NCBI GenBank assembly: GCA_028386065.3
Contig: JAKUCV010002480.1
Span: forward strand, 347,116 to 411,115
Source of the DNA: Turnera subulata
Lineage: Eukaryota > Streptophyta > Magnoliopsida > Malpighiales > Passifloraceae
Direction of reading: 5' to 3'
DNA: 64,000 bases
Below, piece after piece: positions 57,421 to 64,000 of the stretch (its first letter is position 1; the number at the start of each line of letters is the position of its first letter). The notes under the pieces are model-generated. The model worked only from the letters and a program-made list of their open reading frames with translations, searched no databases and was not told the DNA's origin. The position numbers were made by a program, and so were the translations under genes.

Positions 57421-59045
57421 TGTATGTATATTTATCTTGGATCACTGATGTCTCGGATGTAATTCTTTTTCTCGTCTTTCCATTCCTGCTGCTTCTTAAT
57501 CAATTGTTCATGGAATGGTTTCTGTCCACCTAGTTTTTCTTTCTCTCTTCTGTTTTTCAGTTTGTCATGAGTTGGCTTACTAATATGCGTGGATCTAATC
57601 TATAAGTACTCCTGTCCATTTTTCTTTCTTTGTTTTGGATGATTTAGTAGCTTTTTCCGACCTTTATGTTTTTCCCTCTCTATTCTGATTCTACTTTTTA
57701 TTCCTCCATATGCGTCCTATATGGTGTGTGCAAAAAATGATGGAGTCATCAATCCTGAGTCACAAATCAAACCACTTTTGTAAATACCACAGTGTAAGTG
57801 TACGAAGCAAATTAAAATTAAAAACTTTTTTAAAATAAAAAAAAAAAGCCAATTTTCTTAAATGCATTGGTTATATATATATATAGACAAGTTTCATTAA
57901 GAAGCAAAGAAATTATGGAGAACCTATATCCAAATATGACACCTCCAAGAACCTAATTGAACGTTATACCATCCACCTCTGGCCTGTTAGCCTTTTCTAA
58001 ACGAATTGCCGATCGGTTTGGATTTGCTCATGTTTGTCAAATTATCCTTTCCAGGAAGTTCATTAACATTAACAATAACGTGCACTCCATTACCTTACCC
58101 CATATTATGCGTTTTTTTTTTTAATTTCAAAAAAGGAGTGAAGATAGCATCTTAATTAGATAGAAAGATATATATACATAACATAAAACATATCTTGATC
58201 ATTCGGGAATGTTTTAGTAGCTGTACTCCTCAGGAAAAGTCTGTTGAAGCTATCACTTTGTCGTCTTATATTATGTATGGTTTATTCAAAAAAGGAGGAC
58301 TAACCAGCAAGACTGGTTCTATCTATGTCATACAGAGACGCTTAAAATCAGGGAAAGAAAAAAAAAACTTGTAAACTGTAATTAAAAAACTCGTTTGCTT
58401 GTGACTTTAGCCAGCAGCTAATTAAGCTAGAGAAGATGATGATTTTGTGATCGAGTCTCTTAGCTGTGAGTGATTGCCTGCCTGCCCATGTCTTTCTTAC
58501 ATTTATTTGTTTTGGTCTTTACTCGCTCCAATTTTCAAAACACGGAATCCATTAAAAGAAAAAAAAGAAAAAGAAATCAAAGGCACAATACCCTTTTCCT
58601 TCAAACAAAAAAGAAAATCAGGATTCACCCTACAACAAGTATTGATTTTTCGGCAAAAATATAGTTGTATGATGGTGATAGAAAGGAATAAGGAGGCAAT
58701 CCAATCAGATTCACTAGGATGATTGAGATCTGATACATGATTGATGACCAGTTTTGCATGTTTTTGGATTACATTGTTATTTATGTTGGCCCCCTAATTC
58801 CTACAATAATTGCAAATGAAATTTACAAGAAAAAGGAAAAAAAAAAACAAAAGTTGCGGAATTGGGAATATTCTTTCCATATTTATTAACCCAATAACGT
58901 GTGTGTGTATGGTGTGGGCTTTTATTACTCTTTAGTTGTGGAAAAAAAATCTCACGCGGTCTCCTCTCTCTCTCACACACTACTACTGTAAACAGCAACA
59001 ACAACACTTCACACGAACAATCCACGCGTTTCCATGAATAGTTTT
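57421..59045. other. Intergenic upstream of the NHL gene
   Basis: AT-rich, with poly-A/T runs. No gene or element recognised. Confidence 0.5.
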
Positions 59046-59056
59046 TTCTTCTTCTT

Positions 59057-59066
59057 ATATAAATAA
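59057..59066 (+). promoter_or_regulatory. Probable TATA box of the NHL gene
   Basis: TATATAAATA lies about 115 bases before the start codon and fits a short 5'UTR with pyrimidine-rich tracts (CTTCTTCTTCTTC) just ahead of the ATG. Confidence 0.6.
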
Positions 59067-59174
59067 ACTTGGGGTTTACTCTTTTTTACACTTTAAAACC
59101 CCACACTCTCTTATTCCTCTTCTTCTTCTTCTTCTTGTTATTCTCTCAGTGAGATCATCGCCACAGCCGCCACA

Positions 59175-59978
59175 ATGGGTAGTGACAGAATCCACCCGCG
59201 AGCCGACTCCCCGCCAGCAACCGCGCAGCCTCCGTCCTCCCCAAGAAAGCCGGCGCCTCCAGGGGCGGAGAAGCCAGTCCCCCAGCCCACGCCGGGCACC
59301 TACGTCATCCAAATCCCCAAGGACCAAATCTACCGCGTGCCCCCACCGGACCACGCCTCCCGCTACCGCGAGCTCTCCCGCCGCAAGCCCCGCCGCGGCT
59401 GCTGCGCCTGCCTCTTCTGCACCCTCCTCATCCTCCTCGTCTCCCTCGTCCTCCTCGCCGCCGTCGCCGCCGGCGTCTTCTACTTCGTCGTCCGCCCCCA
59501 GGCCCCCAAATACTCCGTGCAGTCACTCTCCGTGAAGGGCCTCAACCTCTCATCGCCGGCCCCTTACTCCCCGGAGTTCGACGCCTCGGTGAGGGCCGAC
59601 AACCCCAACGCGAAGATCGGGATCTACTACGACTCGGGGAGCTCCGTGGAGGTGTTCTACGAGGGGGTGCGGTTCGGGTCGGGGTCGCTGCCGGTGCTGT
59701 ACCAGGGGCCGAAGAATGTGACGGTGCTGTCGACGGCGGTAAAGGGGAAGGGGATCGAGTTGACCATGGGGATGCAGAGGGCTCTGGTTGACGACGAGAG
59801 GAAAGGGACGGTGCCGTTGACCCTGAATTTGAGGGTCCCAGTGAGGATCAAGGTGGGGTCGGTTAAGACATGGGAGATCAAGGTTAAGGTTAACTGCGAT
59901 GTAACGCTGGATGAATTAACGCCCAAAGCAAAGGTTGTGTCCAAAAAGTGCGACTATGGTGTCAACTTGTGGAACTAA
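59175..59978 (+). CDS. NDR1/HIN1-like (NHL) protein, LEA_2 domain
   Basis: Single-exon gene of 267 residues, of the NHL6/NHL13 type. Such proteins sit in the plasma membrane by one N-terminal helix and take part in pathogen and abiotic stress responses (family knowledge). Order: Pro-rich cytosolic N-terminus with GTYVIQIPKDQIYRVPPP (41-58), a basic CC-rich stretch (KPRRGCCACLFC), one membrane helix (about 79-106), then a LEA_2 beta-sandwich domain (about 113-260) with the pattern SVKGLNLSSP, DASVRADNPN, YYDSGSSVEVFY. The first half is very GC-rich compared with its surroundings. Start context CACAATGGG is good. I give no symbol because several NHL paralogues are close. Confidence 0.92.
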   Translation: MGSDRIHPRADSPPATAQPPSSPRKPAPPGAEKPVPQPTPGTYVIQIPKDQIYRVPPPDHASRYRELSRRKPRRGCCACLFCTLLILLVSLVLLAAVAAGVFYFVVRPQAPKYSVQSLSVKGLNLSSPAPYSPEFDASVRADNPNAKIGIYYDSGSSVEVFYEGVRFGSGSLPVLYQGPKNVTVLSTAVKGKGIELTMGMQRALVDDERKGTVPLTLNLRVPVRIKVGSVKTWEIKVKVNCDVTLDELTPKAKVVSKKCDYGVNLWN

Positions 59979-62162
59979 TATGATTTGGTGGGTGGGGGGT
60001 TTTTCTTTTTCTAAATATGATTTTTTGTTTATTTCCTTTTATACAATGGAATTGTGTAATTGGTGGTGATGGTGGTGTGGTGTTGGTATACACATATCTC
60101 TTTATATATTGGAAAAGAGATTGCGGGATATTCTTTTTATGATCTTGTTGTTCATGTTTTGGTTTATTTGTTACCAAGTCGTGGGATACATGTTGTTGTG
60201 GTCGCAAACTAGGGGATCTTATTTGGGTGTGTGGAAGCAGCAGCTCGAAGTGGAATTAGAGCGGGGGGGCCAACTTGCAAAAATCGTATATATTTTGAAG
60301 TTACCGTGGCATTATTAATCAAAGTTGACGAGGTAAGCGTCGAAGGTTGTCTGGGTTTTTTTTTCTTTTCTCCCTGGCCATATAAATTAAAAAACAATGG
60401 AAGTTACAGGTTATTTCTTGTGCCGTTACAATAGCAGAACATTCAATAGGCTCCCTCTTCCCCTCTCGGTTTATTTATTTTCTTAATTTATTGCTGATTA
60501 TTTACGAAGTAAATTTATATGCCTATTTAATATATTTAAAGATAGTCAAATTTAATATGAGATGGTTCACAACTAACAATTTTCTAAGTTTCTCTTTATT
60601 TTCGGATCCATCTTTCTTACCCCTTAATTTAAAACTAGTTTTTGGTTTGCCTTTATATTAAAAAATTTAATAAAACTTGTTATACATGCTAACTAAAATC
60701 ATTATTTAACTATATTATCCTTCCTCCCAAATCCTAAATTATACATTGCTATTAGATTCAAATAAATCCTAGACTCATATCGCTTTATACAATTTTCTTA
60801 CAATCATAATCGTAAGAGGAAGCAAATAACAAAGATGAAAAGAAAAACTTCAAGCATTTTTCGCATATCATATTTTTACATGATTTATTGATGATTAAAC
60901 GTGCCTATAACGAATAAAGAATAAAAAATTTTCATAGCTTTTTGAGTTACTGTCTTTAATTTCGTTTATTATTAAATTAAATAAGTCGCATTCAACCTAA
61001 AAAAAAATTAAATAAGTCGCAAAGAATAGTAAAGTACGACAGCATGATGTTTTTTTTGAAAGCAATAGAATTAACGTACTATATATAGAGGAATGTCAAC
61101 ATCGTCTACTATTAGTTTTAATCAACATATATTACAATGATGACACCACTTATACCTTTTTTTTCCTTAGACAAAAAAAACATATATTATAATTTTAAGT
61201 TAATTTTTTTATATAAGAGCAACATAGAAACTAATTATATATTGAGAAGTACAAAAGATGGATGAGAAGGATATTTACAATAAGATCCAGTAGGGATAAC
61301 ATGAAAAGTTTTCCCGTCTTTTAGCATAAAAAAGATTGCCTTCTCTCTTCAAGTCTCTACATTTTAATTAGAAAAGCCTCATAAAAAGTAAAAACCAATC
61401 ACTCACTTTTATGGGTCACATTAGAGAGGATTATGACCCATAAGCAACCAAAAATATGGGTCCACTAGACGCAATCACCGATTCAAGCAGTAACAGCGGA
61501 CATCTTCAACCATTTCTGAGGAAGCTACCGAACAAGTCAAAGGTTTACCATCAACTCATCATAGTAAATTAGTAATGCAAACAAGAAAAATTGTCTTTCA
61601 AAAATAAAAAGAAGAAGAATAAAGAACAAATGTGTTTTTGCTGCGTCATGATCGCCTGCCAATAGATAATCTCCTGGCAAACCAATCTAAACTAGTAGAA
61701 TAAATCTTTAGGCATGTAAACAATCAAGATATTAAACCAGCAGTTTGAAAAGTGTTAGTATACTTGTGTTCGTATCATGAGACTTGACTCTGTAAGGAAA
61801 AAATGAAACCAAGAAAGGCCAGGGGAACTATACAGGTCCAGTCACATAGAAACAGAAACAAAAACAAAAATTGGCTATGCATGACAACCAAAATCAAGTA
61901 ATGAGTTATGACGGTTTGGTTTTTAAACTACAGAACCACCTCTACCCACGACAAAATTTTCATCACCTTCTTTATTTTGAATTTTAACCCCCATTTTCTA
62001 CCATAATTAGCATCCCAGAACCCTTTTATTCCATTCTTCACATACAATACAAATGCTCCCTCCAATTGAATCTATGTAAGATGCCTTGTGTTGAGAGTAT
62101 GACACACCATTATACAGAGGAATGAAATTGTTTCCATTTGTGTATCCAGCCGGAGTCCTTTA
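59979..62162. other. Intergenic between convergent genes
   Basis: 3'UTR of the NHL gene at the left and the 3'UTR of the minus-strand DUF632 gene at the right, with AT-rich sequence between. I see no gene or element. Confidence 0.55.
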
Positions 62163-62853
62163 TCAATTAACTTGACCTTGAGACTTCTGGCTTTCAAAAT
62201 TATTCTTAGCAGCATGGATGGCCATTACAAGTTCTGCATACATTTCTGCTGAAGACCCTGCAAAGCTGTTCAACTGACGAAGAAATCCGTCCAAGCTTGA
62301 TTTAAAATGTGCCAAACCTGAAACAAAATCCTCTAGGGGCTCATCTTGCAACAACATATTAACTGCTGAATCACTTCCAGTATCAGCCTTCCATGAAGAA
62401 CTGTTTACATTCTTCCCTTGGTTCTTTTCTTGCCGAGGCAAAAAGCGAGCGGTCTCAGCAGCCAATGCCTTTATAGATTCTGCCACTTCCTTCACAGGCA
62501 AGGCCTCAAGTTTGTCTAACCAGACTCCGCAGGTTACATATACTGGAGGGCCAGTCTGTCTCAACATCTTCGAAAGGTCAAGTGGCCTCCTCTTTCTCTT
62601 TAAAGGTTTGTGAGGAAGGAAGACGCATCTAAAAAGCCAATTATTTATCGCATCCAGATAGAACTTCTGAGCATCAATCCACTTTGTAAAACTTGCAGAC
62701 AAAGAGTATAGTTCTCGTTCAAGATAGATGGTAATCTGCCGACGTGTCTCTGAGTGTATGGAGATTTTGGTATTACCAGTGTTGCATGCAATGGAGATGA
62801 TCTTCAACTGATGGCTGTGGCATTCAGACATCACTTCCCACATGCGACTTAAC
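62163..62853 (-). CDS. DUF630/DUF632 protein, last exon
   Basis: This is the last exon of a plant DUF632 protein (often annotated bZIP-like or REL2-like, of poorly defined cell-periphery function). The acceptor lies at 62854-62855 on the minus strand (CAG|GTTAAG). It encodes LSRMWEVMSECHSHQ, FTKWIDAQKFYLDAINNWLFRCVF and PPVYVTCGVWLDKLEALPVKEVAESIKALA, the core of the DUF632 domain. The stop TGA is at 62163-62165. It joins in frame to the exon at 63914. The N-terminal DUF630 domain would lie right of the window. Confidence 0.9.
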
Positions 62854-63913
62854 CTGCCATTCGCACAAAGATAAATTCAACTTTTCAAACATTTGTTGCA
62901 TTATCTTGATCAGTTAGGGGTACAATATTTGTCAAAAATATCAGCTCACATAAGTAACTACATGGCCCATGAAACTATGTAACTAAACACACAGCCAAAC
63001 ATGGTACGCCCAGTCTGTAAGCTAGTCCAGTTTTGCGCACACATAAACTAGGTTCAAATGTTGCCGCCAATAATTATGACTCCACCACTCTATCTCAAAC
63101 CCACACCGTTCAACTTCATTATGAAACAAAGCTTGTTGCCACATAGATATGCTAGAGACGGAAGAGAAAGAACTGAAATGATGACTAATTCAAAATATTA
63201 TTTCCAACAATAATATCTTGGGGCTGTTTAGTAGCGGAAGAACAATGTCTACCAGGGAAAAAACGGGTATGGGGTAGGAAATTGAATATACTGTTTCCTA
63301 ATGCAGCAACTGTTTGTCCCCCTCCAATTTTACACTTGGTTAAGAGACTAATTTTCGGTTGTTCCATAAGTTTTCTTCAAAATAAAAAAGCTTTCTTTTA
63401 AGAATTCAAGCAGTCATAAACACCTCACTTGCATCCACAGGGTTCCACATTTTATGTGTCACAAAATTCCAGAAATGGAAAAAAGAAAAATTGTTTCATA
63501 AAGCATTTCAAGAAATTTCCTTGCACACTGGTAAGAATATGAGAAATTACTGAGAAATAAAATGATTTCACATAATTCAATAACCAGTTCTATCTCGGGG
63601 AAAAAAATCTCTGAATCACAGGGATTTCCTATGTACCAGGATTCAATATGCACATTTCAATGGTAATGCACCTGTAAATAATGTTTGAGGCAATGGTTCC
63701 GTCATAAGATGCTATGAAATTTCCTGGTTGAAACACATGTAAAATAGATCATGTGGGTTTATAGTGCTATCCTGATATGGTATTCATCGATCAACATATG
63801 GATTCATAAACTTTAGCACCAAAAGCACCTAAAGTTGCTCATGGTTATTGTTACTTACTGGCAAAAAAAAAAAAACCATCTTCACCTAACAAAAAGAACA
63901 GAAAAGCACGTAC
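62854..63913 (-). other. Intron of the DUF632 gene
   Basis: 1060 bp, AT-rich, with donor GAAGG|GTACGTG at 63913 and acceptor at 62854. No coding sequence seen inside. Confidence 0.75.
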
Positions 63914-64000
63914 CCTTCAATTAACTCCTCAAGTTGAGGCTGGAGCTCTTTGTCCCGCAGTTCCTCAATCCTCTTTGATATGGAATCAATTCGATGAATT
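63914..64000 (-). CDS. DUF630/DUF632 protein, penultimate exon (partial)
   Basis: Reads IDSISKRIEELRDKELQPQL, then EELIEG at the donor. This is the block that precedes LSRMWEVM in DUF632 proteins. It continues past the window edge. Confidence 0.85.

Noticed and set aside
1..64000. CRISPR array or bacterial operon structure
   Set aside because: The window is plant nuclear DNA; repeats seen are transposon-derived or microsatellites and lack spacer organisation.

Overview
This is nuclear DNA of a flowering plant, almost certainly a eudicot. Five plant genes have typical plant intron-exon layouts (EIN3-like, HKT1, an LRR receptor-like kinase, an NDR1/HIN1-like protein and a DUF632 protein). About two thirds of the remainder is nested plant transposable elements. 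The species cannot be read from the sequence. There are two assembly gaps of about 750 bases (8113-8861 and 33502-34251).

Layout. 1-16060 is one decayed L1-type LINE on the minus strand, split by two insertions: a young Athila-like Ty3/gypsy element (2569-9650) and a lone long LTR with an attached foldback (11089-14585). 16064-20500 holds the EIN3/EIL gene with a probable 5'UTR intron. 20781-20966 is a hAT-type MITE with a perfect 8-bp target duplication. 21146-28954 is an endogenous pararetrovirus (Caulimoviridae-like): an inverted 3' fragment joined head-to-head to a nearly full unit with promoter, tRNA-Met-type primer site and one very long polyprotein frame. 29414-30582 carries a second MITE and a hAT-like non-autonomous element. 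30767-38640 is a set of Helitron-like units on the minus strand. They carry two diverged pararetrovirus fragments and are interrupted by nested long LTRs (32783-37853). 39221-44320 is another nested pair of such LTRs. The right third is gene-bearing: HKT1 (45840-50042, three exons), an LRR receptor-like pseudokinase (51962-55448, three exons), an NHL protein (59175-59978) and the 3' end of a DUF630/DUF632 protein on the minus strand (62163 to beyond 64000).

The host genes are not an operon-like unit. They cover ethylene signalling (EIN3), sodium retrieval from xylem (HKT1), membrane signalling (LRR-RLK) and stress/defence-related membrane proteins (NHL). The part most worth a second look is the pararetrovirus. 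Its polyprotein frame is open for about 1,700 codons after one early in-frame UAG. It carries an unrecognised C-terminal domain of about 320 residues and shows no integrase or movement-protein domain that I can recognise. One catalytic Asp of its reverse transcriptase is replaced. Relatives of the same virus group appear to have been carried by Helitrons nearby.
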